A DNA stretch of 64,000 nt, from NCBI GenBank assembly GCA_026874595.1, contig JAPPUL010000073.1, positions 395,973-459,972 on the forward strand. Direction: 5' to 3'. This DNA is from Sipunculus nudus. Taxonomy: Eukaryota > Annelida > Sipuncula > Golfingiida > Sipunculidae. The notes beneath the pieces were generated by a model. That model had not been told where the DNA came from and searched no databases. It saw nothing but the letters and a program-made list of their open reading frames with translations. Shown here in pieces: positions 63,706 to 64,000 of this stretch (the stretch's first letter is position 1; each line of letters begins with the position of its first letter). The translations under genes were made by a program, and so were the position numbers.

Positions 63706-64000
63706 TTATTTGCCCTTTGCTTTCGCTCTCATATTCGTATACAATTGTTGCCCTATTTGTAATAAGTTTTGTACCGTCCAGTACAATACCAGCCCCGAGG
63801 GCATTGACCAAAATATAAATAAGAACAAGACCGGCATCATATATTGCATCATCTTTGCTGTCTGCCCCTTCGGATCTCCTCCCATCCCCATTCCTGGTGT
63901 CGATTGAGGCATGAATTTCATCTGCACCACCGACGTCAACGTCATTATTATTGGCAGTATATTTAAATCATTTGTTAGTATCAAAGGAACATGCGCTACT
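63706..64000 (-). CDS. yidC: Membrane protein insertase YidC (5' end outside window)
   Basis: The C-terminal 98 codons of YidC: PIIMTLTSVVQMKFMPQSTP, MMQYMMPVLFLFIFWSMPSG and LVLYWTVQNLLQIGQQLY, ending in a basic tail. YidC inserts and folds inner-membrane proteins. The frame is open to 64000, so the start lies beyond the window. Confidence 0.95.
   Translation of the reverse strand, partial: VAHVPLILTNDLNILPIIMTLTSVVQMKFMPQSTPGMGMGGDPKGQTAKMMQYMMPVLFLFIFWSMPSGLVLYWTVQNLLQIGQQLYTNMRAKAKGK

Noticed and set aside
1-64000. tRNA or rRNA genes
   Set aside because: Intergenic gaps were read for T-loop and rRNA motifs on both strands; none was found, although a covariance-model search was not possible.

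Overview
The window is an AT-rich chromosome segment from a spirochaete. The main evidence is the long flagellar supercluster on the minus strand. It has the spirochaete order flgB-flgC-fliE-fliF-fliH-fliI-fliJ-flbB-fliK-flgD-flgE-flbD-motA-motB-fliL-fliM-fliN-fliO-fliP-fliQ-fliR-flhB-flhA-flhF-flhG-(membrane protein)-sigma28-fapA, and it includes the spirochaete collar gene flbB. I cannot name a genus. No rRNA, tRNA, CRISPR array, insertion sequence or prophage was seen.

Layout (most genes on the minus strand): 1-2556 cheA (3' end outside the window); 2616-3254 plsY with a 117-bp tandem array upstream; 3774-6123 two exported SurA/PrsA-like proteins; 6144-9774 mfd, broken by a single-base indel; malQ; hemW (plus strand); a TsaC-like gene; 13.7-43.3 kb the flagellar supercluster; 43.6-49 kb a DedA protein, an M20 peptidase, a small membrane protein, rseP and dxr; 49.1-52.2 kb a HEAT-repeat protein and two divergent exported proteins that look related; 52.2-56.7 kb nucleotide synthesis (guaA, a guaB3-type IMP dehydrogenase, pyrG); 57.1-60.0 kb a plus-strand island (mqnD-like, hisC, YbhN-like); 60.0-64.0 kb a CapD-like dehydratase, mnmE, jag and the 3' end of yidC. 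The yidC-jag-mnmE order is common near bacterial replication origins.

The two strands differ strongly in composition. The plus strand is pyrimidine-rich. Minus-strand genes encode G/V/E/R-rich proteins, and the few plus-strand genes encode N/K/I/Y-rich proteins, as expected for leading- and lagging-strand mutation bias. This also explains the long open frames antisense to real genes.

Three themes stand out. (1) Tandem duplications, from 11 bp to a 117-bp promoter/start-region unit, sit at gene boundaries and several copy a Shine-Dalgarno (SD) site or start codon. (2) Single-base indels in short homopolymers break mfd, motB (two, of opposite sign) and fliL, which is either replication slippage or sequencing error. 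(3) The flagellar cluster lacks fliG between fliF and fliH, has broken motB and fliL, and its hook protein FlgE has Ser where other spirochaetes have the lysinoalanine-forming Cys. Export, rod and hook genes are otherwise intact, so the anomalies fall mainly on torque generation and hook cross-linking.
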